Origin: JBAYNS01 sp041678625 | GTDB lineage: Bacteria; Patescibacteriota; Gracilibacteria; Peribacterales; Peribacteraceae | Direction: 5' to 3' | Assembly: GCA_041678625.1 (NCBI GenBank) | Contig: JBAYNS010000005.1 | Coordinates: forward strand, 1 to 23,535 | DNA: 23,535 bases | Shown: piece by piece, positions 13,628-20,935 of the stretch | How the letters are laid out: the number at the start of each line of letters is the position of its first letter | Numbering within the stretch: the stretch's first letter is position 1 | Translations under genes and position numbers: made by a program | The notes under the pieces: model-generated | Databases searched by the model: none | The model's input: only the letters and a program-made list of their open reading frames with translations | What the model was told of the DNA's origin: nothing

Positions 13628-13720
13628 ATGTCACGCGATACCAGAAACCTCGGCCTAGCCTTCCTCGTTTCCCTCCTGTTGGTCGTTACGGCTGCAAATG
13701 TGCCGTATCTGTTTCTGTAA
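13628..13720 (+). CDS. Possible 30-aa single-pass membrane peptide
   Basis: An ATG at 13628 opens a 30-residue peptide with a short charged N terminus (MSRDTRN) and one hydrophobic helix (LGLAFLVSLLLVVTAANVPYLFL). TATCAA ends 6 nt before the ATG, in line with the leaderless pattern of neighbours. It falls in the 217-nt gap between 13553 and 13771. Peptides this short are hard to prove; chance is possible. Confidence 0.3.
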   Translation: MSRDTRNLGLAFLVSLLLVVTAANVPYLFL

Positions 13721-13758
13721 TGCGTAGAACACAGCTTTCCCGAAAGAGAATCACCGCG

Positions 13759-13764
13759 TACAAT
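13759..13764 (+). promoter_or_regulatory. -10 element of the 13771 gene
   Basis: TACAAT ends exactly 6 nt before the ATG at 13771, the same arrangement as pgk. A weak -35, TTTCCC (13736-13741), is 17 nt upstream. No Shine-Dalgarno sequence. Confidence 0.55.
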
Positions 13765-13770
13765 GAATAC

Positions 13771-14607
13771 ATGATTCCGTATCGTCTATTTGCCGTTACT
13801 CTGTTCTTTGTTGTTCCCTTTTCCGTATGGGCTGCCATCCCCACCGATGATCCCGCATTCGAGCAGGAAGCCGATGACGCGCAGCATGCTTTGGCGGATC
13901 CCTGTGAATCCAACGGATACTACGGCGATGGTTTCTGCGATGAAGACTGCGTCAACCCCGATCCGGATTGCTCCGAGCTGGAGCCCTGTACGGTCGATGA
14001 GCCTTTCCGCTGTCCGCACGGAACATGCGTGGCGGACATGAAGGACTGTTTTCCGCAGCTTCCTTCCTTTGACCAAGGCGGGTGCCCGGATGGCCAACCG
14101 GTCCGCTGCCCGGATAACCGGTGCGTCTCTTCCGTGCAGCAGTGTTTTGTTACCGGTGTAGAAGCGCAGGATTCTTCTGAGCGGCAACCCGAGGCGTTGC
14201 AATTGGAAGAATCCATCCGGGAAGTACTACCGCTGGCAAGAGAGACCGTTTCCACAGAAGAGGTAGAGGAATTGCGCACCGCAATGCTCTCCGGAAATCC
14301 CAATTTCCACGCGCTTGCAGTAGAGGATGAAACGGTTACGCTGGAGTACACGCGCACCGCCCGTCTACTCGGCTTCATCCCTGTTCCCTACACCCTCACG
14401 CTCACAGTCACGCCGGATGGCGTTCAGGCACAGACACCCGGGTGGCTTTTCTTTGTCGTTGATGATGCAAAAGAGACTGTGAAAGCTCTGGAAATTTCCA
14501 TTGAGAATGATTCACAGTTGCAGCGTGCCTTTGGGACTCCGCAAGCGCACGCGAAGCGTATTTTAGAAATTCTCAGTGATGTTCTGCGTTTCTCCTACGA
14601 TCAATAA
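13771..14607 (+). CDS. Exported Cys-rich protein with LNR-like and LDLa-like repeats
   Basis: Protein of 278 aa with a signal peptide (MIPYRLFAVTLFFVVPFSVWAA, cleavage near 22). Next comes a Cys-rich segment: CESNGYYGDGFCDEDC...PDPDC, close to the calcium-binding Lin-12/Notch repeat pattern. Two copies of an LDL-receptor-A-like pattern follow: C-x5-FRCPHGTCVADMKDC and C-x5-VRCPDNRCVSSVQQC. The C-terminal half is a predicted alpha/beta domain without a recognised family. It is probably secreted or at the surface, with folding dependent on disulfides and calcium; that is inference. Its stop codon overlaps the next ATG (TAATG), so the two genes are translationally coupled. The start is fixed by TACAAT 6 nt upstream and the signal peptide. 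Confidence 0.8.
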   Translation: MIPYRLFAVTLFFVVPFSVWAAIPTDDPAFEQEADDAQHALADPCESNGYYGDGFCDEDCVNPDPDCSELEPCTVDEPFRCPHGTCVADMKDCFPQLPSFDQGGCPDGQPVRCPDNRCVSSVQQCFVTGVEAQDSSERQPEALQLEESIREVLPLARETVSTEEVEELRTAMLSGNPNFHALAVEDETVTLEYTRTARLLGFIPVPYTLTLTVTPDGVQAQTPGWLFFVVDDAKETVKALEISIENDSQLQRAFGTPQAHAKRILEILSDVLRFSYDQ

Positions 14608-15104
14608 TGCGGTTACGCTCTCTTCTACCGGCTGCTCTTCTCTTTTTGTGTGCATGCACACAGGCAACTCCTTCAGCCTCTCACGCGCTGCCGCTCTATC
14701 CCGCATGCGTGTGGTCAGAGCCTAAGCTGGAATGGCGTACCGTAAAGGATCCCGATACCGGATCTGAGCGGACATTTAAAGGCCATGCGGTCACCTGCAC
14801 AGTGGATGAGAATGAAGTGGGCGATTCCACCCCCTTAGTCTACAAAGACAGTGATTTTATGGATGAAGACTTCTGGTGGTACTACGTCGGCAACAATGCG
14901 CTGAAGAATCTGGGATATCCGGAAGCCTTTGTGTACGAACAGAGCTTTGACCGCCAGTACATGGGGCTTTTGAACGAGCAGGGCAACGTGGTGATGCTCT
15001 CCAGCATCCGCGAGTTCGATATGCCGTTCCCGGAAGATCCGCAGTGTCCGTGTAAATACACGCTCAGCGTGTTTACGGATGATGAGAGGGTGTTGATAGA
15101 ATAA
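14607..15104 (+). CDS. Putative lipoprotein
   Basis: Protein of 165 aa with a lipoprotein signal peptide: basic MRLR, a hydrophobic core, and lipobox LCAC with the lipidated Cys at residue 17. The mature part is hydrophilic with two or more Cys (PACVW, CPCKY), acidic, and of unknown family. It should be anchored to the outer face of the cytoplasmic membrane. Its ATG overlaps the TAA of the preceding exported protein (TAATG), so it is made by translational coupling and may work with it. It is convergent with the 15120 gene, 15 bp apart. Confidence 0.8.
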   Translation: MRLRSLLPAALLFLCACTQATPSASHALPLYPACVWSEPKLEWRTVKDPDTGSERTFKGHAVTCTVDENEVGDSTPLVYKDSDFMDEDFWWYYVGNNALKNLGYPEAFVYEQSFDRQYMGLLNEQGNVVMLSSIREFDMPFPEDPQCPCKYTLSVFTDDERVLIE

Positions 15105-15119
15105 TTCACAACCAAGGGG

Positions 15120-15452
15120 CTACATTTTCGCCTCTTTCTCCTCGTGGTATCTTCCGAATAAGAGAGTTGATTTCAGGACTTCTTCTAACTGCTGTATCTG
15201 TTCATCAGAGAGGCCTCTAATCACCGCTTGACTCGTATTCTCAGGACATATTTCAAAATGATCAGCAGAGATATCCAAGGCTTCCATAGCCTGAAGTACC
15301 AAAGCCTGGTTTCTTTTAATACGCTCTGCAAGAACACCATAGCCCTCTTCTCCACTCAAAGCGGTCAATAAGAAATGAGCTCTGGTTTCCTGAGGGTCAT
15401 CTATTAGTGATATGCCAAGAAGTTCTTCTGGTGATTCACTCGTTGTTACCAT
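15120..15452 (-). CDS. Small soluble orphan protein, 110 aa
   Basis: Acidic, mostly helical protein of 110 aa. No membrane segment or known motif; the C-terminal helix reads LSDEQIQQLEEVLKSTL. The N-terminal part has PEELLGISLIDDPQET and a central helix with ERIKRNQALVLQAMEAL. Function unknown. Translation starts at the ATG 6 nt after a -10-like TACGTT with a good -35 (15459-15486). It lies just downstream of tyrS on the same strand, but with its own promoter within 41 bp. Confidence 0.7.
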   Translation of the reverse strand: MVTTSESPEELLGISLIDDPQETRAHFLLTALSGEEGYGVLAERIKRNQALVLQAMEALDISADHFEICPENTSQAVIRGLSDEQIQQLEEVLKSTLLFGRYHEEKEAKM

Positions 15453-15458
15453 ATTGGC

Positions 15459-15486
15459 AACGTAGCACTTTTTTCTTATGGGTCAA
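15459..15486 (-). promoter_or_regulatory. Promoter of the 15452 gene
   Basis: Minus strand TTGACC (complement of 15481-15486, 5/6), 16-nt spacer, TGC-extended TACGTT (complement of 15459-15464), ending 6 nt before the ATG. No Shine-Dalgarno sequence. Leaderless layout. Confidence 0.5.
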
Positions 15487-15492
15487 TGAAGG

Positions 15493-16797
15493 CTACCCTT
15501 TTTTCGCAATCTTCAAAAACTTCCTCTTTCCCACTTTCATAATCCCCTCTTCTGCCGTGGCATCCAGAGACTCCACCACGGTGTCATTCAGTTTTACGCC
15601 ACCCTGCTCAATCAGTCTGCGGGCTTCGGACTTTGATGGTGCAAGTTTCTGCGCAACGATGAGATCGATCAGGAGTGTGCCGCTTTTCACTGTGACCTCG
15701 GGAATATCATCGGGGAGCTCTTTGTCTTTAAAGACTTTATTGAAGGCGGCTTCCGCACTCTCCGCCGCCGCTGCTCCATGGTAGAGCGTCACGATTTCGC
15801 GACCGAGTCTGGCTTTTGCTTCCCGTGGGCTTCCTTTAAGAATCTTCTTCGCCTCATCCATTGGTACGTCCGTGCAGCACTCAAAGTATGTTTCCATCAG
15901 ATCATCCTTCACGGACATCACCTTGCCGAACATGTCACTTGGCTCATCATCCAGATAGATGCAGTTGTTGTACGTTTTGCTCATTTTGCGCCCGTCGATC
16001 CCTTCAATGAGTTTTGTTGTAAGAACGGCTTTTTCCCTCTTACCGAATGCTTTCTGCAGCTTTCTTCCGCAGAGCATATTGAAGAGCTGATCGTTTCCAC
16101 CCAGCTCGAAATCGACGTCGAGCATCACGGAATCGTAGCCTTGCATCAGAGGATAGAGAAACTCATTGGGCGATACAGGATCTTCCTCTAGAAGGTCTTT
16201 TTTCTTTGGCTTAAAAGTATGTTTACATTCCGGACATTCCACTTCATGAATCGTGTCTGCGATTTCTTCAAAGGAGACGTCGGTGGAGCGAATAATGGGA
16301 AACACCGTTTTGCACTTTGGACAGACTGCCTTATAGGACATGCGCACTTTAAACATTTCCCGTTGCAGCATTTGTTGAACAGTGAAGTGTTTCGCAAGAT
16401 TCATAATGTCTGCAAAATTCATCTTATCGAGCCATTCGTGGTTGTAGCGCAGTTCTACTTTCTTGAAATCGAGTATCTTGCCTGCCTGCTGCTTGTATGT
16501 TTGGAAATTCTCTTCAACCTGTTCACGTGTAAGAGGCTTACGTATTGCATCTTGACCTGTAGGATCGCCAATCATTGCTGTGAAACTTCCGACGAGAAAA
16601 ATGACATCGTGTCCTGCATCCTGAAAGGCTTTGAGTTTACGGAGAGGTACAGAGTGCCCGATGTGAAGTTTTGCTCCCGTTGGATCAATCCCTAAGTAGA
16701 TGCGCAATTTCTTGCCGGATTTCAGCTTTTTCTCCGCAAGGTCATGCGGGACTACTTGCTCTACGGCACGGGTGAGGAGGTCAGAGGCAGATGTCAT
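15493..16797 (-). CDS. tyrS: Tyrosyl-tRNA synthetase with zinc-ribbon insertion
   Basis: Class I aminoacyl-tRNA synthetase of 434 aa that charges tRNA-Tyr in the cytosol. It has HIGH at 45-48 (KLHIGHSVP), GDPTG (78-82), LQ-type tyrosine-pocket sequence EFLYPLMQGYDSV (212-224), GGNDQ (233-237), KMSKT (271-275) and a C-terminal S4 RNA-binding domain (about 370-434). Unusual: between the helix ending SYKA and EFLYPL lie about 45 extra residues with CPKC (159-162) and CPEC (188-191), a four-Cys zinc-ribbon-like insertion in the connective-peptide region where bacterial TyrRS normally has a short loop. Upstream is GTGACA-18-TATCCT with 7 nt to the ATG. The gene is divergent from the rluA-type gene, about 30-48 bp apart. 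Confidence 0.95.
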   Translation of the reverse strand: MTSASDLLTRAVEQVVPHDLAEKKLKSGKKLRIYLGIDPTGAKLHIGHSVPLRKLKAFQDAGHDVIFLVGSFTAMIGDPTGQDAIRKPLTREQVEENFQTYKQQAGKILDFKKVELRYNHEWLDKMNFADIMNLAKHFTVQQMLQREMFKVRMSYKAVCPKCKTVFPIIRSTDVSFEEIADTIHEVECPECKHTFKPKKKDLLEEDPVSPNEFLYPLMQGYDSVMLDVDFELGGNDQLFNMLCGRKLQKAFGKREKAVLTTKLIEGIDGRKMSKTYNNCIYLDDEPSDMFGKVMSVKDDLMETYFECCTDVPMDEAKKILKGSPREAKARLGREIVTLYHGAAAAESAEAAFNKVFKDKELPDDIPEVTVKSGTLLIDLIVAQKLAPSKSEARRLIEQGGVKLNDTVVESLDATAEEGIMKVGKRKFLKIAKKG

Positions 16798-16804
16798 TGC
16801 CCAA

Positions 16805-16834
16805 AGGATAGCAGTGAATGCTCCTCCATGTCAC
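16805..16834 (-). promoter_or_regulatory. tyrS promoter
   Basis: Minus strand GTGACA (complement of 16829-16834, 5/6), 18-nt spacer, TATCCT (complement of 16805-16810), ending 7 nt before the tyrS ATG. No Shine-Dalgarno sequence. The -35 lies inside the start region of the divergent gene. Confidence 0.5.
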
Positions 16835-16837
16835 AAT
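16832..16837 (+). promoter_or_regulatory. Possible -10 of the rluA-type gene
   Basis: CACAAT ends 8 nt before the ATG at 16846, and overlaps the tyrS -35 on the other strand. Weaker match than most, so tentative. Confidence 0.3.
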
Positions 16838-16845
16838 GTTTCTAT

Positions 16846-17796
16846 ATGTCAGATTATACGGCGACTACCACAGGGCGTTTGGATCATATTCTTTCAACAG
16901 AAGTGGCCCACAGCCGAACACAGGCAAAGAAGCTCATTCAAGAGAGGAAAATATCTGTGAATGGGACGGTGGTGAAAAAACCTGCGTACATTGTGAAAGC
17001 CGGAGATATCATCTCCGTAGCGGAGATTCGTGAATCTCCGCTCCAAGAGAAAAATATTGAATCGGTGAATCTTCACCTTGAAGTTCTCTACGAAGATGAT
17101 GCATGTCTTGTCCTCAACAAACCTGCGGGGATTGCCGTGCATCCGGCTGCGAGCATGCCGCAGGGGGAGCAGACGATTCTGAGTGGCGTCGCCTTCCTCT
17201 TCCGTGAACGCTCAATCCCCTTTTCTGCTGATGCGGTGCTGGTGCACCGTCTGGATAAGGAAACGACGGGGTGTCTGCTCATTGCGAAATCGGCCGCGGC
17301 GCATGTCGCGCTCCAGAAGCAGTTTGAGAAACGGACGGTAGAGAAAACCTACCTTGCACTCGTGGCGGGTATTCCCGATCCGCCGGAGGCGATGATTGAT
17401 GCGCCTGTTGGCAGAAACCTCCTGAATCGTTTGAAGATGTCGGTCCTGCGGACGAGTGTGAGCCGCGAGGCGCGCACGACGTATCACACACTCAGTACTT
17501 CAGATAATTGTGCGTTCCTTGCGTGTGATTTGCACACCGGGCGCACACACCAAATTCGTGTTCACCTGCGTTCCATCGGCCATCCGATTCTGGGTGATAC
17601 AACGTATGTTTCACACACGAGTCAGAACATTACAGAGAACTATCAGATTACAGGTCTTTGCCTTCATGCATGGAAACTGGCGTTCCTATCGCCGGCAACC
17701 GACCAACGCCAGTGTATCGTTGCACCACTGTCATCCATTTTCACGAGCGCACTCGCTTCTATTGGCATCATGCCTCCTACTGCTACCGCGGATTGA
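16846..17796 (+). CDS. RluA-family RNA pseudouridine synthase
   Basis: Converts specific uridines to pseudouridine in rRNA or tRNA. The 316-aa protein has an N-terminal S4 domain (about 10-58: GRLDHILSTEVAHSRTQAKKLIQERKISVNG). The catalytic domain contains LNKPAGIAVHP (90-100), HRLDKETTG (134-142) with catalytic Asp137, and HTGRTHQIRVHLRSIGHPILGD. This is the RluD/RluA arrangement; the exact target site cannot be told. The ATG at 16846 is preferred because homology begins there; an ATG at 16828 adds six residues. It runs divergently from tyrS and convergently overlaps the FecR-like gene by 14 bp at its 3' end. Confidence 0.93.
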   Translation: MSDYTATTTGRLDHILSTEVAHSRTQAKKLIQERKISVNGTVVKKPAYIVKAGDIISVAEIRESPLQEKNIESVNLHLEVLYEDDACLVLNKPAGIAVHPAASMPQGEQTILSGVAFLFRERSIPFSADAVLVHRLDKETTGCLLIAKSAAAHVALQKQFEKRTVEKTYLALVAGIPDPPEAMIDAPVGRNLLNRLKMSVLRTSVSREARTTYHTLSTSDNCAFLACDLHTGRTHQIRVHLRSIGHPILGDTTYVSHTSQNITENYQITGLCLHAWKLAFLSPATDQRQCIVAPLSSIFTSALASIGIMPPTATAD

Positions 17797-19516
17797 AGTA
17801 GACTGTGTAATCCATTTCATCCAGTATCTTCTCTTCCGCATTACGTAGAACGATGTGGTACGTATTCGTTCCGCGGTGCATGGTTCCCAGAGCGGTATCA
17901 GCGATGTAGTTGAAGAAGGTCTTGCCGGATTCGTAGAGCTGCAGTTTGTAGTCATTGATATATACACTGTGCGTTGATTCCGGCACCGTTCCTTCAATAA
18001 GAAGGGATGTCCCCGTAGCGGAGTGGAAGGCGCCGGGGGTTGGCCCGGTAATGAGCAGGCTTCCGGGAAGAAGTGGAACATTATTGGGCAGAGCAGCTGT
18101 GTCCTCCGATGATGTTTCACTTGCTGTTGGCTCTGTTTCAGAATCTTCAATAACGCCTTCTGTGCTTCCTTCGTTGTAGATAATGGTGATCACTGCAGGT
18201 TCGCTGGTAAGACCTGCTTTGTTGATGGCGGTGACTTCAAAAACGTTCTCCCCAGTATGCAGATTATCGAGCTTGGTGCTGGCAAGATAATTCCACGTTG
18301 CATCGCCCGGTTGGTAGAGTTGTAAACGATAATCGTTTACAACAATACCCACGACATCTGGTTCTGCTTCTCCAATAATTTCTATTGTGGAATTCCCCGT
18401 ACGATAGGTCTGATCGCTTTGAGCTGGTTGTGTGATAACCGGCGGCTGAGGCGGTTCACGGTTCCTGCGAATAGTCCTGCGCACTTCAGCGAGCACCGTT
18501 TCATCCCCGGCGAGAGCTTCCACCAGAATAGTCGGCGTATCACTGTCTGGTAGTGCTACATCCCGCTGGAACGACAGGGTTTCAGCATCAACGGAGACGA
18601 CATATCCGTTGATCCGTACGGATTGCACGCGGGAATTCACCCGTCCGGCAACGCGCACCGTGCTCGTGGCAACAACGGTATCGTTCTGCGGTTCCGTGAG
18701 CTCCAGAACATCTTCATCTGTGGGAGGAAGTTGCCCCGCTGTATTTGTTGTCGTTTCCGCAGCATCTTGCTGTTTTTTTGCATAAACGAGGCGACTTTCT
18801 TCAATAAAAGGAGAACGGACGGCAAGCGGATCTAGGGGTGCGCGATAGCGGTAAGGATTATCCGTAATGATCGCATTTTCCGGCAAAGTGATCTGCTGTC
18901 CTTCTCCAATGAGAATGGGATCGGAGCTGCCAGTTACCCACACGGAAATCCCCAGTCCGTCTGCGGCAAAAACCGCGAGCGAAGAGGCTGAAATAATAGC
19001 TTCGGTTCTGGAGGGAAGCTCTAGGCGCATATCCGGTGTCTGTACTGTGCGGATGATACTTCCGGAAAAACTCTGAACCGTAGGTGTCGCTACCCAGAGT
19101 GACCCCTCAACCAGGTTGATTTCCAAAGCGGATTGTTTTTGTCCTTGCGTACTCTCTGTGATGAGCACTTCCGTGCGTTCGTTCAGGCGGGAGATTGTCC
19201 CATCAAAGAACGCCAGTGTTGCCGATGCCCGTGCACTCGTGCGGGTGCGGTCCTGTGGATAGAGTTTAATCTGATCATCCGCACGCTTAAAATCTTTTCC
19301 TTCAATGGAAACGTTTACTGACCCCTGTCCTTCCACCGTGAGCATTACGGCAATCTGCCGGACGGCATTCCCAACGCCAAACCACGCAAAGAGCCGCATG
19401 GCTGCAAAAATACCAATGACAACGATGACTATCAGAGCGATAGCCCGCATCCATGGGCCGCGCTGGTTGGTTTCGGCCAGCACGTAGTGGCCGTGGCGGT
19501 GGCGTTGATGAAGCAT
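17783..19516 (-). CDS. Membrane-anchored FecR-domain protein with three Ig-like modules
   Basis: Surface-type protein of 577 aa. A short cytoplasmic head rich in His/Arg precedes one transmembrane helix (about 24-41). A FecR-like beta domain (about 62-170) follows, with VEGQGSVNVSIEGKD and the phrase SARASATLAFFDGTISRLNERTEV, typical of FecR domains. A linker leads to three related beta-sandwich modules at about 270-350, 358-447 and 485-575. They share the strand VRINGYVVSVD, IVVNDYRLQLY and VYINDYKLQLY; the last two are close duplicates (each followed by a similar NY(L/I)A segment). The linker between modules 2 and 3 is acidic and Ser/Thr-rich. Its substrate is unknown. It lies 187 bp downstream of the PilB/GspE-like gene on the same strand. 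The start at 19516 has no visible Shine-Dalgarno sequence. Confidence 0.8.
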   Translation of the reverse strand: MLHQRHRHGHYVLAETNQRGPWMRAIALIVIVVIGIFAAMRLFAWFGVGNAVRQIAVMLTVEGQGSVNVSIEGKDFKRADDQIKLYPQDRTRTSARASATLAFFDGTISRLNERTEVLITESTQGQKQSALEINLVEGSLWVATPTVQSFSGSIIRTVQTPDMRLELPSRTEAIISASSLAVFAADGLGISVWVTGSSDPILIGEGQQITLPENAIITDNPYRYRAPLDPLAVRSPFIEESRLVYAKKQQDAAETTTNTAGQLPPTDEDVLELTEPQNDTVVATSTVRVAGRVNSRVQSVRINGYVVSVDAETLSFQRDVALPDSDTPTILVEALAGDETVLAEVRRTIRRNREPPQPPVITQPAQSDQTYRTGNSTIEIIGEAEPDVVGIVVNDYRLQLYQPGDATWNYLASTKLDNLHTGENVFEVTAINKAGLTSEPAVITIIYNEGSTEGVIEDSETEPTASETSSEDTAALPNNVPLLPGSLLITGPTPGAFHSATGTSLLIEGTVPESTHSVYINDYKLQLYESGKTFFNYIADTALGTMHRGTNTYHIVLRNAEEKILDEMDYTVYFNPR

Positions 19517-19703
19517 ACGAACAGAAGGGAAGGATTCATATTACGCAGAATTTCGGCTCCATTGCAAGGTGCATGAACTATCGAGGTGTTCATCCTCTAA
19601 CATCCTGTGCTATTCCCATCCTGCCAGAATAATGCTCTGTATTTCCAGTTTTCCGCTATCTATTCTTTTGGGTTGTGCTGTACCTCTTCTTGCCAGATTG
19701 TCA

Positions 19704-20807
19704 TTACACGCTTACCCGCAGGACTTCCGATGGTGTTGTCACTTGCTGTTCCACGTAGATTTCTCCCCAATCCTTCATAGGTCGGTACCCTTCGCTCTTT
19801 GCCTGTTCCTCAATAACGGCTGCCGTCTCGTTCATCAGAATCTGCTCACGGATTTTCGGCGTAATGATCAGGAGTTCCGGCAGCGCGGTTTGGCCGCTGT
19901 ATGTTTCATGATCGCTCGGATCGCAGTCCGCTCCTTTCTCTTTACATTTGTCACTCAGCGTGCGAACAAGGCGTTGAGCCAATACAGCGCGCAGAGATGG
20001 AGCGAACGTATACGGACTCACACCCATGGAAAGCAAACGGGGAATGGCTTCCACGGCAGAGTTCGTGTGAAGCGTGGAAAGGACCAGGTGACCGGTCAGT
20101 GCTGCATCAATGGCGGTCTGGGCCGTTTCCAGATCACGAATCTCCCCTACCAGAATCACATCCGGATCGTGGCGCAGAATGGAACGCAGACCGGTGGCAA
20201 ACGTATAATCGTGATCAATATCAATCTGGCTTTGCACGATGCCTGTCAGCTCGTACTCGATGGGATTTTCCAGGGTGATGATATTGCGCTCCTTGCCGAC
20301 GATGGTCTGCAGAAGTGCATAGAGGGTGGTTGTTTTTCCTGATCCCGTTGGACCGGTAACCAGAATCAAACCATTGGGCAATTGCACCAGCGACTCCAGG
20401 CTTTCGTGAATTTCCTGCGGGAATCCAAGTTCCACGAGCGGCACAATACCTTTGCGCGGGTCCAGCAGACGCAGAGTAATCGTTTCTCCAAAGCGAGTGG
20501 GGATAGTGGCAACGCGGACATTCACCGTGCGGTCCTGTGCCTGGAATGTGTATTGTCCGTCCTGGGGAATATTGGCGACATTCAATTTCAATCTGGATGC
20601 GAACTTCACGCGGCGTACCAATTGCTTGTACATTTCCGGGGAAATCTGCGCCAGCATCTTTAGCACACCGTGCAGGCGCACTTCTGCGCGCACGAATGTC
20701 TTCTCTGGAGAGAAGTGAATGTCCGAGATTCCCTTTTCTGCGCTGTACTGTTGCAGCGTTTCCAGGAGAACACGCCCGTCCATGGATTGCCAATTGGGTT
20801 CAATCAT
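19704..20807 (-). CDS. PilB/GspE-type secretion or pilus ATPase (short form)
   Basis: Hexameric ATPase that powers type IV pilus or type II secretion assembly. The 367-aa protein has the N2-type domain (SDIHFSP at 28-34, LHGVLKML, IPQDGQYTF), Walker A GPTGSGKT (152-159), Asp box around 181-185 (NPIEYE), Walker B DPDVILVGEIRD (214-225) and the His box TGHLVLSTLHTN (238-249). It lacks the long N1 domain of typical PilB/GspE (about 550 aa), and the usual four-Cys zinc site in the C-terminal domain is reduced to C288 and C295. The start at 20807 is set by a TACAAT box 6 nt upstream; an earlier in-frame ATG would add 56 unrelated residues. No other pilus genes lie nearby, so the partner machinery is elsewhere. 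Confidence 0.9.
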   Translation of the reverse strand: MIEPNWQSMDGRVLLETLQQYSAEKGISDIHFSPEKTFVRAEVRLHGVLKMLAQISPEMYKQLVRRVKFASRLKLNVANIPQDGQYTFQAQDRTVNVRVATIPTRFGETITLRLLDPRKGIVPLVELGFPQEIHESLESLVQLPNGLILVTGPTGSGKTTTLYALLQTIVGKERNIITLENPIEYELTGIVQSQIDIDHDYTFATGLRSILRHDPDVILVGEIRDLETAQTAIDAALTGHLVLSTLHTNSAVEAIPRLLSMGVSPYTFAPSLRAVLAQRLVRTLSDKCKEKGADCDPSDHETYSGQTALPELLIITPKIREQILMNETAAVIEEQAKSEGYRPMKDWGEIYVEQQVTTPSEVLRVSV

Positions 20808-20813
20808 CTCACT

Positions 20814-20842
20814 ATTGTACCATAAAAAACACCCTCTGCCTA
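20814..20842 (-). promoter_or_regulatory. Promoter of the PilB/GspE-like gene
   Basis: Minus strand TAGGCA (complement of 20837-20842), 17-nt spacer, TACAAT (complement of 20814-20819), ending exactly 6 nt before the ATG. No Shine-Dalgarno sequence. One of three exact TACAAT-6-ATG cases. Confidence 0.6.
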
Positions 20843-20935
20843 TTGCCTGCCCCACAGTGTTTTTCTTGTGCGTATCATGGAATTGCCCTGCTACGATCCG
20901 GGAAAACTCCTCTTCATGAAGATGGGCAACCATGA

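Noticed and set aside
19569..20342. 257-aa plus-strand reading frame
   Set aside because: It lies antisense to the clear PilB/GspE gene, and its composition has no folded-protein character.
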